From: Plastoroseomonas hellenica
Lineage (GTDB): Bacteria > Pseudomonadota > Alphaproteobacteria > Acetobacterales > Acetobacteraceae
Assembly (NCBI RefSeq): GCF_018129085.1
Contig: NZ_JAAGBB010000021.1
Location: forward strand, 1-64,000
Length of the DNA stretch: 64,000 nucleotides
Direction of reading: 5' to 3'
Part shown: piece after piece, positions 42,261 through 53,924 of the stretch
Layout of the letters: each line of letters opens with the position of its first letter
Numbering within the stretch: position 1 is the stretch's first letter
Program-made: the position numbers and the translations under genes
The notes under the pieces: model-generated
The model's database searches: none
What the model was told of the DNA's origin: nothing
What the model saw: only the letters and a program-made list of their open reading frames with translations

Positions 42261-42937
42261 GTGGCGCTCCACTCCCGGCGGGCGGCCTCATCGAAGCGAA
42301 GGATGATGCCACCCGCGCGGCGCTGATCGAGGCCGGGCGGCTGCTCTTCGCCCGGCCCTGCCAGTTCTTCTACGCGTCGCAGCGGATCGACCAGTTGCCG
42401 CCCGTCGGCCTGCCGGAGATCGCGCTCTGCGGCCGGTCGAATGTCGGCAAGTCCTCCCTGGTGAATGCGCTGACTGGGCAGAATGCGCTCGCCCGCGTTT
42501 CCAACACGCCGGGACGGACCAAGCAGCTCAATTTCTTCGACCTCGGCGAGCGGCTGACCATCGTGGACATGCCGGGCTACGGCTATGCCCAGGCGTCGAA
42601 GAGCGTGAAGGCCGACTGGCAGGGACTGATGTTCGACTTCCTGCGTGGGCGCCCGACCTTGCGCCGCGTCTTCCTGCTGCTCGATGCGCGGATCGAGACC
42701 AAGCCCGCGGATCACGCGGCGATGAAGCTGCTGGACGAGGCCGCGGTCGGCTTCCAGATCGTGCTGACCAAGGCCGACGACGCCAAGCCCTGGTGGCTGG
42801 CCAAGCGCCAGGAGGAAGCCGAGGCGCTGGCCCGCAAGCATGTCGCGGCGCATCCCCTGGTGCTGACCACCAGCAGCCAGACCGGCGCCGGCATTCCGGA
42901 GCTGCGGGCCGAGATCACGACCCTGGCCGCCGCCTGA
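42257..42937 (+). CDS. engB: Ribosome biogenesis GTPase YihA/EngB
   Basis: GTPase of 226 aa needed for large ribosomal subunit assembly and division. Nucleotide motifs are G1 GRSNVGKSS (59-67), G2 around TPGRTKQLNFF, G3 DMPGYGYA and G4 TKADD. The start is GTG overlapping the yidC stop. In many alphaproteobacteria argB follows directly; here argB lies 11 kb downstream on the other strand. Confidence 0.94.
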   Translation: MSGAPLPAGGLIEAKDDATRAALIEAGRLLFARPCQFFYASQRIDQLPPVGLPEIALCGRSNVGKSSLVNALTGQNALARVSNTPGRTKQLNFFDLGERLTIVDMPGYGYAQASKSVKADWQGLMFDFLRGRPTLRRVFLLLDARIETKPADHAAMKLLDEAAVGFQIVLTKADDAKPWWLAKRQEEAEALARKHVAAHPLVLTTSSQTGAGIPELRAEITTLAAA

Positions 42938-43008
42938 CGCGGCTTCCTTGCCGGGCTCCGGACCGCTGACTATGGTGCGCCGCATCACGGCCAGAACAAG
43001 TCGACGAC

Positions 43009-43878
43009 ATGACCATCACGGGGAAGCCGCCGAGCTTCCAGGAAATGATCCTGCGGCTCCACGCTTTCTGGGCCGCGCAGGGATGCCTGATCCTCCAGCC
43101 CTATGACATGGAGGTCGGCGCCGGGACCTTCCATCCGGCGACGACCTTGCGCGCCCTCGGCCCCGCGCCCTGGAAGGCCGCCTATGTGCAGCCCTGCCGC
43201 CGCCCGTCCGACGGGCGCTATGGCGAGAACCCGAACCGGCTCCAGCATTATTATCAGTACCAGGTGATCCTGAAGCCGACGCCCACTGACCCGCAGGCGC
43301 TGCTGATCGAGAGCTATCGGGCGCTCGGCATCGATCCCGCGCTGCACGACATCCGTTTCGTCGAGGATGACTGGGAGAGCCCGACGCTCGGCGCCTGGGG
43401 CCTCGGCTGGGAAGTCTGGTGCGACGGGATGGAGGTGACCCAGTTCACCTATTTCCAGCAGGTCGGCGGCATTGCCTGCGAGGTGCCGTCCTGCGAACTG
43501 ACCTATGGGCTGGAACGGCTGGCCATGTACATCCAGGGGGTCGAGAACATCTACGACCTCGACTTCAACGGCCAGGGCGTGACCTATGGCGAGGTCTTCC
43601 TGCGTGCCGAACGCGAATACAGCGCCCACAACTTCGAATACGCCGATACCGCGATGCTCTTCCGCCATTTTGGGGATGCGGAGAAGGAGTGCCAGTCGCT
43701 GCTGGCGCATGGGCTGGCGCTGCCCGCCTATGACCACTGCATCAAGGCGAGCCACCAGTTCAACCTGCTGGATGCGCGCGGCGCCATTAGCGTGACCGAG
43801 CGCGCCGCCTATATCGGGCGCGTGCGCGCCCTGGCGAAGGGCTGCTGCGAAGCCTGGATCGCAGGGGATGCGCGGTGA
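43009..43878 (+). CDS. glyQ: Glycyl-tRNA synthetase alpha subunit
   Basis: Catalytic subunit of 289 aa of the bacterial alpha2-beta2 glycyl-tRNA synthetase. Family words: [55 protein letters not shown] and [20 protein letters not shown]. Full length. Normally glyS follows immediately; here a vapBC module of about 650 bp lies between them. Confidence 0.96.
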   Translation: MTITGKPPSFQEMILRLHAFWAAQGCLILQPYDMEVGAGTFHPATTLRALGPAPWKAAYVQPCRRPSDGRYGENPNRLQHYYQYQVILKPTPTDPQALLIESYRALGIDPALHDIRFVEDDWESPTLGAWGLGWEVWCDGMEVTQFTYFQQVGGIACEVPSCELTYGLERLAMYIQGVENIYDLDFNGQGVTYGEVFLRAEREYSAHNFEYADTAMLFRHFGDAEKECQSLLAHGLALPAYDHCIKASHQFNLLDARGAISVTERAAYIGRVRALAKGCCEAWIAGDAR

Positions 43879-43936
43879 GCTTGCGATCCCACCGCCATTC
43901 TACCATATCTGGCGCTCCTTATACCAGGGACACGCC

Positions 43937-44197
43937 ATGGGCCAGTTGAACATCAAGGACGACGCCTTGATTGCCGAGGCGAAGGAACTGGCGGCCCTGC
44001 TCGGCACCAGCACCACCGCGGCGCTGCGCGAGGCGGTGCATGAGCGGCTGCTACGGGAGAAGGCGGGGCGCGAATCGGAGCGGAAGCGGCGCTACGACGC
44101 GATCATGGCGATCGCCGAGCGAAGCTGGAAACTCTTCCCGCCGGGCACGAGCAGTGACCATTCCGATCTCTATGACGAGAATGGGCTGCCGAAGTGA
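43937..44197 (+). CDS. vapB: VapB-type antitoxin (PSK/Rv0623 family)
   Basis: An 86-aa antitoxin. The N-terminal MGQLNIKDDALIAEAKELAALLG resembles a ribbon-helix-helix DNA-binding segment (given in parts), with TSTTAALREAVHERLLRE as the helix region. The C-terminal SSDHSDLYDENGLPK is typical of the Rv0623-like group that binds the toxin. The ATG has CCAGGGA upstream. The gene overlaps vapC (GTGA). It is expected to repress its own operon and neutralise VapC. Confidence 0.88.
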   Translation: MGQLNIKDDALIAEAKELAALLGTSTTAALREAVHERLLREKAGRESERKRRYDAIMAIAERSWKLFPPGTSSDHSDLYDENGLPK

Positions 44198-44583
44198 TCA
44201 TCGACACCTCCGCGATCATGGCGATCCTGCTGCGCGAGCCGGACGCCGCGCGCTTCGGCGCCGCGCTGAGTGAGACGGCCGCTACCGCCATGTCGGCGGC
44301 GACCCTCGTCGAGCTGACCATGGTGGCGGAGGGGCGCGCCGGCGCCCCGGTGCGTCCCGTGCTCGACGCCCTGCTGATGGAATCAGACATCGAGGTGGTG
44401 CCCTTCACCGCCGAGCATGCGGCGCTCGCCGCCGATGGCTGGCGCCGCTTCGGCCGTGGCCGCCATCCGGCCGCATTGAACCTGGGCGACTGCTTCGCCT
44501 ATGCGCTGTCGAAGGCGCGCGACGAACCCCTGCTGTTCAAGGGCGAGGATTTCGCCCGGACCGATGTGAAGGCGGCGCTCTAG
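44194..44583 (+). CDS. vapC: VapC-type PIN-domain toxin
   Basis: PIN-domain ribonuclease of 129 aa. Acidic metal-binding residues are Asp4 (IIDTSAIMA), Glu40 (LVELTM), Asp99 (LGDCFAYALSK) and a late Asp near 119-124 (GEDFARTD). It starts with GTG overlapping the vapB stop, and glyS begins only 3 bp after its stop. Characterised VapC toxins cut tRNA or rRNA; a location inside a tRNA synthetase operon is therefore notable. Confidence 0.9.
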   Translation: MIIDTSAIMAILLREPDAARFGAALSETAATAMSAATLVELTMVAEGRAGAPVRPVLDALLMESDIEVVPFTAEHAALAADGWRRFGRGRHPAALNLGDCFAYALSKARDEPLLFKGEDFARTDVKAAL

Positions 44584-44586
44584 ATC

Positions 44587-46746
44587 ATGGCCGAACTGCT
44601 GCTCGAACTCTTCTCCGAGGAGATCCCGGCGCGCATGCAGGCGCGCGCGGCGGAGGATCTGCGCACCGCCTTCCTGGAGGCTTTCGGCACCTTGATCGAC
44701 GGCGGCCAGGCGCGCGCCTATTGGGGGCCGCGCCGGATCGCGCTGCATGCCGACGGCATGATCGCCGAGACCCCGGGTGCAACCGTCGAGGAGCGCGGGC
44801 CGCGCAGCGCGGCGCCAGAGGCAGCGCTCGCCGGCTTCCTGAAGAAGCATGGCGCCGCCCGCGAAGAGTTGGCAGAGGAAAGCGGCTACTGGGTGCTGCG
44901 CCGCACCCGCCCGCCTTTGCCGACCGCGGAGGCGCTGGCGGCGCGCCTGCCGGCGCTGATCCGCAAGCTGGCCTGGCCGAAGAGCATGCGCTGGGGCGTG
45001 AGTCCCTTCCCCTGGGTGCGGCCGCTGCGCCGCATCCTCTGCGTCTTCGACGGCGCGGTGGTGCCCTTCGCGCTCGCCGAAGGCGCGGATGACGCGCATG
45101 GCCTCGCCAGCGGCGACCTGACCGAGGGCCATCGCATCCAGGCACCGGGCGCCTTCGCGGTGCGCGGCTTCGCGGACTACGCCGCGAAGCTGCACGAGCG
45201 TTTCGTGGTGCTGGACGACGCCGAGCGCGAGCGGCTGGTGGAGGAGGGTGTCACCCGCCTGGCCGCCGCCGAGGGTTTCACGGTCATGCCGGACCGCGGG
45301 CTGGTGAGCGAGGTCGCCGGCCTCGTCGAATGGCCGGTGCCGCTGCTGGCCAGGATCGACGATGCCTTCATGGATCTGCCGCCGGAGGTGATGCGCACCA
45401 CCATGCGGGTGAACCAGCGCTACTTCACGCTGGTGACGACGGATGGCAGGGCCGCGCCGCGTTTCGCGCTGGCCGCGAACATCGCGGCATCGGATGGCGG
45501 CGCCGCGATCGCCGCCGGCAATGAGCGCGTGCTGCGCGCGCGGCTGTCCGACGCACGCTTCTTCTGGGACCAGGACCGCAAGCAGCGGCTGGAGGATTTC
45601 CTGCCGAAGCTCGATGCCGTGGTGTTCCACGCCAGGCTCGGCACCCAGGGCCAGCGGGTCGCGCGGCTGGAGAAGCTCGCCGCGCTGATCGCGACGCGGA
45701 TCGGCGCCGATGCGGCGTTGTCGGCACGTGCGGCGAAGCTCGCCAAGGCGGACCTCGCTTCCGGCATGGTCGGTGAGTTTCCGGAATTGCAGGGCGTGAT
45801 GGGGCGCTACTACGCGCAGGCGGCGGGCGAGGATGCGCGGGTCGCGGAGGCGATCGGCGCGCATTACCGCCCGCTCGGCCCGGGCGATGCGGTGCCGGCG
45901 GAGCCGATCGCGATCAGCGTCGCGCTGGCCGACAAGATCGACCAGCTCGTCGGCTTCTTCGCCGCCGATGAGCGCCCGACCGGCAGCGGCGATCCCTTCG
46001 CGCTGCGCCGCGCGGCACTCGGCGTCATCCGGATCATCAGGGAGAATGGGCTGCGCCTCGCGCTCGCCGACATCTTCGCCGAGGCCTTCTTCCTGTTCCC
46101 GGCCGCCACCGGCAGCACCGCGGTGCCGGAGTTCGGGATGACGGTCGCTGCCGAACGGATGAAAGCGGGCTTCGTGCCGCCCGCCGGCAGCCCGCATCCG
46201 CCGATGGTCGCCGCCTTCGCCGCCGGCCTGCTCGACTTCCTCGCCGAACGGTTGCGCGTGCAGCTCCGCGCCGAGGGCGCGCGGCACGACATCGTCGCCG
46301 CGGTGTTCAGCGCCGGCGCCGATGACGACCTGAACCGGCTGCTGGCGCGCGCCGATGCGGTGCGCGACTTCCTCGACAGCGACAACGGCGCCAACCTGTT
46401 GGCCGCCGCCAAGCGCGCGCAGAACATCCTGCGCATCGAGGAGAAGAAGGACGGCGCGGCGTTCGAGCCCGAGTTCCAGGTGCATCACAATGCCCCGGTG
46501 CAGGAGACGGCACTCTGCGCTGCCCTGGATAGCGCTCGCCACTCCGTGGCAGAGTGCCTGCCCCGGGAGGACTTCGCCGGCGCCATGGCCGCGATGGCGA
46601 CGTTGCGCACGCCGCTCGACGCCTTCTTCGAAGGCGTGATCGTCAACGACCCTGATTCGCAACTCCGCCGCAATCGTCTGCGTTTGCTGGCCGGCCTGCG
46701 CGCGGTACTGGATCAGGTGGCGGATTTCTCGAAGATCGAAGGCTGA
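44587..46746 (+). CDS. glyS: Glycyl-tRNA synthetase beta subunit
   Basis: tRNA-recognition subunit of 719 aa. It begins MAELLLELFSEEIPARMQ, the family start, and contains LPKSMRW-like AWPKSMRWGVSPFPWVRPL, VNQRYFTLV and the HD-like segment ASGMVGEFPELQGVMGRYYA. The C-terminal anticodon-binding DALR-like domain ends FFEGVIVNDPDSQLRRNRL. Its translation likely depends on the upstream vapC stop only 3 bp away. Confidence 0.95.
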   Translation: MAELLLELFSEEIPARMQARAAEDLRTAFLEAFGTLIDGGQARAYWGPRRIALHADGMIAETPGATVEERGPRSAAPEAALAGFLKKHGAAREELAEESGYWVLRRTRPPLPTAEALAARLPALIRKLAWPKSMRWGVSPFPWVRPLRRILCVFDGAVVPFALAEGADDAHGLASGDLTEGHRIQAPGAFAVRGFADYAAKLHERFVVLDDAERERLVEEGVTRLAAAEGFTVMPDRGLVSEVAGLVEWPVPLLARIDDAFMDLPPEVMRTTMRVNQRYFTLVTTDGRAAPRFALAANIAASDGGAAIAAGNERVLRARLSDARFFWDQDRKQRLEDFLPKLDAVVFHARLGTQGQRVARLEKLAALIATRIGADAALSARAAKLAKADLASGMVGEFPELQGVMGRYYAQAAGEDARVAEAIGAHYRPLGPGDAVPAEPIAISVALADKIDQLVGFFAADERPTGSGDPFALRRAALGVIRIIRENGLRLALADIFAEAFFLFPAATGSTAVPEFGMTVAAERMKAGFVPPAGSPHPPMVAAFAAGLLDFLAERLRVQLRAEGARHDIVAAVFSAGADDDLNRLLARADAVRDFLDSDNGANLLAAAKRAQNILRIEEKKDGAAFEPEFQVHHNAPVQETALCAALDSARHSVAECLPREDFAGAMAAMATLRTPLDAFFEGVIVNDPDSQLRRNRLRLLAGLRAVLDQVADFSKIEG

Positions 46747-46757
46747 GGAGCTTGGCG

Positions 46758-49430
<2,673 letters not shown>

Positions 49431-49439
49431 GCCTGTGCT

Positions 49440-49459
49440 GCGGCCGCGCCGCCTTTTTT
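49440..49459 (+). terminator. Intrinsic terminator after ppdK
   Basis: GCGGC (49440-49444), loop CGC and GCCGC (49448-49452) form an all-GC stem followed by CTTTTTT. It is 9 bp after the ppdK stop and just before the first copy of the 155-bp repeat. The stem is short but all G-C, and the T-run is rare in this GC-rich window. Confidence 0.55.
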
Positions 49460-49464
49460 CATGG

Positions 49465-49623
49465 TCCTCAAACGCCGGCGCGCGCATCCGCGCGCTTGGC
49501 TTGCGCGCCGTCGGGCCAGTTCTGGCGGCGGCTGTCAGTCGCGCGCGGGCCGCATTCGCGGCCTCGGCCTGCATCGGCTGACGCCTCGCAGTCCGGCCTT
49601 TCCAGTGGCGGCCTGCGGCCGCG
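49465..49623 (+). repeat. 155-bp dispersed repeat (family 2), copy b
   Basis: Begins CCTCAAACGCCGGCG and contains CGCGCTTGGCTTGCGCGCCG, CGCGCGGGCCGCATTCGCGG and ends CAGTGGCGGCCTGCGGCCG. It forms a head-to-head inverted pair with copy c; their inner 20 bases (49602-49621 and 49642-49661) are perfectly complementary. Confidence 0.88.
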
Positions 49624-49640
49624 GCTTTGGAGCCAACCCC

Positions 49641-49792
49641 ACGGCCGCAGGCCGCCACTGGCTTCTGCGGAGCGAGGCAAGGCCGATGCTCCGGGGCCGC
49701 GAATGCGGCCCCGCGCGCGACCGACCGATGTCGCCAACGCGCCCTGACAGCGCGTAAGCCAAGCGCGCGAATGCGCGCCGGCGTCTGAGGCC
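49641..49792 (-). repeat. 155-bp dispersed repeat (family 2), copy c
   Basis: Reverse-oriented copy starting CGGCCGCAGGCCGCCACTGG and ending GGCGTCTGAGGCC. Its end lies 3 bases from the TAA stop (49796-49798) of the next minus-strand gene. With copy b it fills the whole 365-bp gap between ppdK and that gene; nothing else is visible there besides the terminator. Confidence 0.88.
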
Positions 49793-49795
49793 GAT

Positions 49796-50317
49796 TTAAC
49801 GCGACAGGGCGGCGACGACCTGGGAGACGAGGATGCCGGTCGCCACGTCGATCAGCACGAAGCCGATGGCGTTGAAGCCGTCCAGCGCCAGCGCGTGCCG
49901 GGTCAGGAACCAGCCGAGCCAGAGCGCGTAGCCCAGGATGGCGAGGCTGAGCAGCGTCGCCAGGCCGGCGGGCAGGCCAAGGGCAGAGGCCAGGCTCAGC
50001 AGCACCAGCGTCGCGTATTGGACGACGTTGCACCAGTTCCAGGCGGCCACGAAGAGCGGCCAGCGCAGGCCGCGCCCGCCGGCGATCGCCATCCGCCGCG
50101 CCAGCAGCGGAAAGGCGGTCCAGCCGATCACGTAGCCGGCCAGCTCCGCGGACAGCGCGCGGGCGGTGAACGGCGCGTCCTCGCCGAGCAGCCGCAGCGC
50201 CAGGAAGGGCGGCAGGCAGATCGCCGCCGCCCAGAAGCTGCGCGCGGCGCCATCCAGTGTCGTCTCCATCGCGCGCAGCCCGTCGGCGCGCCCGGTCGCC
50301 AGGCGCAGGGCTCCCAT
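49796..50317 (-). CDS. Integral membrane protein of unknown function
   Basis: A 173-aa protein with about five hydrophobic segments (around residues 30-45, 56-74, 90-110, 118-140 and 150-168). The segment LDGAARSFWAAAICLPPFLALRLL after a charged N-terminus resembles a conserved but unnamed alphaproteobacterial membrane family. It begins 38 bp after dapE and is probably the last gene of the dapD-dapE operon. A later ATG (50267-50269) is an alternative start. Confidence 0.7.
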   Translation of the reverse strand: MGALRLATGRADGLRAMETTLDGAARSFWAAAICLPPFLALRLLGEDAPFTARALSAELAGYVIGWTAFPLLARRMAIAGGRGLRWPLFVAAWNWCNVVQYATLVLLSLASALGLPAGLATLLSLAILGYALWLGWFLTRHALALDGFNAIGFVLIDVATGILVSQVVAALSR

Positions 50318-50355
50318 CAGCCCCGCGGCGATCGCGAGTCCGGTGGGCAGGCCGC

Positions 50356-51492
50356 TCAGCCCAGGAACTCCTCGAGTACGTGCCGGTAGAGCACCGCGAG
50401 ATCGCGCAGCTCCGCGACCGGCGCGCTCTCATCGACCATGTGCAGCTTGGCGCCGACCGCGCCGAGTTCCGCCACCGGGCAATAGCGCGCGATGAACCGG
50501 GCATCGGAGGTGCCGCCGCCGGTGTCGAGCTTCGCCTCCCGCCCCGTCGCGCGGCGGATCGCGTTCTGCAACCCGTCCACGAAGGCACCGGGCTCGGTGA
50601 GAAAACTTTCCCCGGAGCAACTCACCTCGAGATCGGCGCGCGCCTCCTCGGCCGCCAGCGCCGCCTGGATCCGCTCGGTGAGCGAAGCCGAGCTGTGCAG
50701 GTCGTTGAAGCGGATGTTCACCATCGCCCGCGCCACGGCCGGGATGACGTTGGAAGCGGTATTGCCGACATCGAAGCCGGTGACCTGCAAGGTCGTCGGT
50801 TCGAACCACTGGCTGCCCTGATCGAGCGGCTCCGCGGTCAGCCGGTGCAGCACCCGGACCAGGCGGTGGATCGGGTTGTCCGCCTTCTGCGGATAGGCGC
50901 TGTGACCCTGGATGCCGTGCAGCGCGATGCGCGCGGTCATGGAGCCGCGGCGCCCGATCTTCAGCGTATCGCCGAGCATGGTCTGCGAGGTCGGCTCGCC
51001 GACCAGGGCCATGTCCGGGATCTGGCCGTTCGCCTCCATCCATTCCAGCACCTTGGCGGTGCCGTTGATCGAAGGGCCTTCCTCGTCGCCGGTGATCAGC
51101 AGGCTGATGCTGCCCTTGGGGTTCGGGTTGGCGCGCAGGAAGTCAGCGAGGCCGGCAACGAAGGCGGCAATGCCGCCCTTCATGTCGCAGGCGCCGCGGC
51201 CATGGAGCACGCCGTCGCGCACCAGGCCGGAGAAGGGGTCGTCGCTCCAGCCGGTCTCCCCGGGCGGCACCACGTCGGTGTGGCCGGCGTAGCAGAAATG
51301 CGGGCCTTCGGTGCCGATGCGCGCGAAGAGGTTGTCGACCTCCGCAAAGGGCAACCGCGTGCAGGTGAAGCCGAGCGGCCGCAGCACCGCTTCCATCACG
51401 CCGAGCGCGCCGCCCTCGGCGGGCGTCACGCTCGGGCAGCGGATCAGCGCCTGCGCGATCGGGATCGGATCGGCGGGCTGGTTGCTGGCCAT
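50356..51492 (-). CDS. dapE: Succinyl-diaminopimelate desuccinylase
   Basis: Zinc-dependent enzyme of 378 aa making LL-diaminopimelate for lysine and peptidoglycan. Metal ligands appear in YAGHTDVVPPG, RGACDMKGG and TGDEEGPS. The dimerisation domain lies in the middle (about 180-290) with a GIQGHSAYPQ histidine. It starts 1 bp after the dapD stop, so the genes are coupled. Confidence 0.95.
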   Translation of the reverse strand: MASNQPADPIPIAQALIRCPSVTPAEGGALGVMEAVLRPLGFTCTRLPFAEVDNLFARIGTEGPHFCYAGHTDVVPPGETGWSDDPFSGLVRDGVLHGRGACDMKGGIAAFVAGLADFLRANPNPKGSISLLITGDEEGPSINGTAKVLEWMEANGQIPDMALVGEPTSQTMLGDTLKIGRRGSMTARIALHGIQGHSAYPQKADNPIHRLVRVLHRLTAEPLDQGSQWFEPTTLQVTGFDVGNTASNVIPAVARAMVNIRFNDLHSSASLTERIQAALAAEEARADLEVSCSGESFLTEPGAFVDGLQNAIRRATGREAKLDTGGGTSDARFIARYCPVAELGAVGAKLHMVDESAPVAELRDLAVLYRHVLEEFLG

Positions 51493-51493
51493 C

Positions 51494-52333
51494 TCAGTCC
51501 CGCAGCAGCTCGTTGATCGCGGTCTTGGCGCGGGTCTGCGCATCGACGCGCTTCACGATCACCGCGCAATAGAGCGAGGGCCCGGGCGTGCCGTCCGGCA
51601 GCGGCTTGCCCGGCAGGTTGCCCGGCACCACCACCGAATAGGACGGCACGCGGCCCACGAAGATCTCACCGGTGTTGCGGTCGACGATCTTGGTGGTGGC
51701 GCTGAGGAAGACGCCCATGGAGAGCACCGAACCGCGCTCCACGATCACGCCTTCCACCACTTCGGACCGCGCGCCGATGAAGCAGTCATCCTCGATGACG
51801 ACGGGGTTCGCCTGCAGCGGCTCCAGCACGCCGCCGATGCCGACGCCGCCCGAAAGGTGCACGTTCTTGCCGATCTGCGCGCAGGACCCGACCGTCGCCC
51901 AGGTGTCGACCATGGTGCCCTCATCCACATACGCGCCGAGATTCACAAAGGAGGGCATCAGCACGACGTTGCGCGCGATATAGGCGGAGCGGCGCACGAC
52001 CGCGCCCGGCACGGCGCGGAAGCCGGCTTCCCGGAAGCGGTTCTCGCCCCAGCCTTCGAACTTCAGCGGCACCTTGTCATAGGCGCCGGCGGCGGTCGCC
52101 ATCGGCGCGCTGTCGGTGAGGCGGAAGCTCATCAGCACCGCCTGCTTCAGCCATTGGTTGACCATCCAGCCGCCCTTGCCGTCGGGTGCCGCGACGCGGG
52201 CGCGGCCGGAATCCATCAGTTCCAGCGCTTCCTCGATCGCCGCACGCTCCGCCCCCGCCGTCGCCGGGCTCAGGCCGTCACGGCGCGCCCAAAGGGCTTC
52301 GATGCTGGCCTGGAGGGAGGCGATGTCGGTCAT
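51494..52333 (-). CDS. dapD: Tetrahydrodipicolinate N-succinyltransferase
   Basis: Acyltransferase of 279 aa in the succinylase branch of lysine synthesis. The N-terminal helical part is followed by a left-handed beta-helix built from hexapeptide repeats (about 110-230: [49 protein letters not shown]). First gene of the dapD-dapE operon; the 258-bp upstream gap is shared with a divergent DUF2336 gene. Confidence 0.95.
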   Translation of the reverse strand: MTDIASLQASIEALWARRDGLSPATAGAERAAIEEALELMDSGRARVAAPDGKGGWMVNQWLKQAVLMSFRLTDSAPMATAAGAYDKVPLKFEGWGENRFREAGFRAVPGAVVRRSAYIARNVVLMPSFVNLGAYVDEGTMVDTWATVGSCAQIGKNVHLSGGVGIGGVLEPLQANPVVIEDDCFIGARSEVVEGVIVERGSVLSMGVFLSATTKIVDRNTGEIFVGRVPSYSVVVPGNLPGKPLPDGTPGPSLYCAVIVKRVDAQTRAKTAINELLRD

Positions 52334-52365
52334 GGCGCGTTTCCTGCTACTGGGCCTGCAACGGG

Positions 52366-52420
52366 GCCTGCCCCGCTCCTGATGGATAGCCTGCCCCGCT
52401 TCCTGATGGGGAGCCTGCCC
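52366..52420. repeat. Short imperfect tandem repeat upstream of dapD
   Basis: GCCTGCCCC recurs at 52366, 52389 and 52413 in units of 23-24 bp that also carry a CCTGATGG word. It lies in the dapD leader, 33 bp from the start codon, and could affect its transcription or translation. Its origin is unclear; it resembles none of the other repeat families here. Confidence 0.6.
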
Positions 52421-52591
52421 CTTTGCGGCGCGCCCGATGCGATGTCAACGCGCCGCTTGGTTCGCGCTTTTCGGTTGATTGGCGAGCCCACGCTAACGGG
52501 ATGTTCACCGGCCCCGAGGCCAGATGGCGACCATGTGGCCAGGCATCCGGATCCGGAACGTCATGCGGTGCGGGCGGGCGTCGGAGGGCGT

Positions 52592-53767
52592 GTGGCCTTG
52601 CTTGACCTGACCGATTCCGCGCCGCTCCGGCGCGCCGACATGGCCGCGAGCCGGGAGGCTTCGGCCGAGCAATTGCTGGCTTTCGCATCCGACCCCGATC
52701 CTTCGGTCCGTTCGGCGGTCGCGGCCCGCCGCGAAGCACCGGCGGCAGCGCGCGAGCTCCTGGCCGCCGACCCCGATCCCGTGGTCCGCGCCCTGCTCGC
52801 CGCGCGCATCGCCAGCCTGCCCGCAGCACCGGAAGGCGCCAGCCTCAATGCCGCAGCCAGGCACCTGCACCGGCTGCTGGCGCGGCTGGTCGAGGACACC
52901 GAGGTGCTGGTCCGCGCCGCGATCGCGGATGCGATCAAGGACCTGCCGGAGGCGCCCCGCGCGCTGGTGCTGCGGCTGGCCCGCGATATCGAGATGCCGG
53001 TGGCCGAGCCGGTCATCCGCCTCTCTCCGCTGCTGACCGATGCCGATCTGCTGGCCCTGATCGCGGCCCCGCCCGCCCCGGCCTCCATCGCCGCGGTCGC
53101 GCGGCGGCCGGCGCTCAGCGAGGTGATCTCGGAGGCGATCGTCGCCAAGCGCGACGGCACCGCCATCGCAGCGCTGCTCGGCAATGCGACGGCCGCGATC
53201 CCGGAAGCGACGCTGGATGCGCTGGTGGCGGAATCGGCCGTGAAGCTGGCCTGGCAGGCGCCGCTGGTGGCGCGCCCGCGCCTGACCGGCCGCGCCGCCA
53301 TCGCGCTTGCGGAGTTCATCGCGACCGCGCTGCTCAGCCGCCTCGCCGGCCGCGCCGACCTGCCGCACGATGTCACCGAGACGCTCCGGGCCCGCGTGGC
53401 GGAGACGCTGGCGGAACCCCCGGCCGATGGCGAGACCGCCTTGGCCGCCATGGAACGCGCCGCCATGCTGCACCGCGCCCGCGCCCTGCGCGAGGCCGCC
53501 GTCGAGCGGGCGGCGCAGCGCGGCGAGGCGGATTTCGTGATCGCGGCGCTCTGCCTGATGGCCGGCATCAACCAGCTCGCGATCAGCGACCTGCAGGAAA
53601 AGCGGGACCGGCCGGGGCTGGCCGGCCTCTGCTCGCGGGCCCGTCTCGGCCCCACTGCCACGCGCCTGGTGCAGGACCTGCTGATCCCCGCGCCGGCCGT
53701 CGCATCCGGCGGCACGAGCCGCCCGCAGGGCTCCTGGGAAAGCGTGACGGACGCCAGGCCCCGCTAG
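52592..53767 (+). CDS. DUF2336 domain protein
   Basis: A 391-aa alanine-rich, helical-repeat protein of the DUF2336 family, found in alphaproteobacteria and of unknown role. It opens with repeated units LLAFASDPDPSVRSAVAARR and LLAADPDPVVRALLAARI, like HEAT-type repeats. I chose the GTG at 52592 because GGAGGG lies just upstream; an ATG at 52638 is a possible alternative. The frame remains open far upstream only because it runs antisense to dapD. Confidence 0.75.
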   Translation: MALLDLTDSAPLRRADMAASREASAEQLLAFASDPDPSVRSAVAARREAPAAARELLAADPDPVVRALLAARIASLPAAPEGASLNAAARHLHRLLARLVEDTEVLVRAAIADAIKDLPEAPRALVLRLARDIEMPVAEPVIRLSPLLTDADLLALIAAPPAPASIAAVARRPALSEVISEAIVAKRDGTAIAALLGNATAAIPEATLDALVAESAVKLAWQAPLVARPRLTGRAAIALAEFIATALLSRLAGRADLPHDVTETLRARVAETLAEPPADGETALAAMERAAMLHRARALREAAVERAAQRGEADFVIAALCLMAGINQLAISDLQEKRDRPGLAGLCSRARLGPTATRLVQDLLIPAPAVASGGTSRPQGSWESVTDARPR

Positions 53768-53796
53768 CTCGCTTGCGCTCGCGGACCACGCCCTGG

Positions 53797-53924
53797 CCAT
53801 TTGTTTGATCGCGTGATTCAGACTTTTCGGCAGACCCGGCCTCAAGTCATCACGCTCTAGCCATTTGTTTGATCGCGTGATTCAGACTTTTCGGCCGACC
53901 CGGCCTCAAGTCATCGCGCTCTAG
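53797..53924. repeat. 64-bp direct tandem duplication overlapping the argB stop codon
   Basis: Units 53797-53860 and 53861-53924 both start CCATTTGTTTGATCGCGTGA and end CGCTCTAG, with two mismatches seen. The final CTA of the second unit is the TAG stop of argB (minus strand). Read from argB, the unit begins TAGAGCGCGATGACTTGAGG, resembling REP-like TAGAGC elements common in alphaproteobacteria. Confidence 0.85.

Noticed and set aside
40185-42272. A 695-codon minus-strand frame opposite yidC
   Set aside because: Antisense shadow of yidC; no start signal or protein-like features.
44383-46662. A 759-codon minus-strand frame opposite glyS
   Set aside because: Antisense shadow of glyS with low-complexity Arg/Ala/Gln content.
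49440-49800. Short open frames within the repeat pair after ppdK
   Set aside because: Their products are repeat-derived in every frame and no ribosome-binding site is present.
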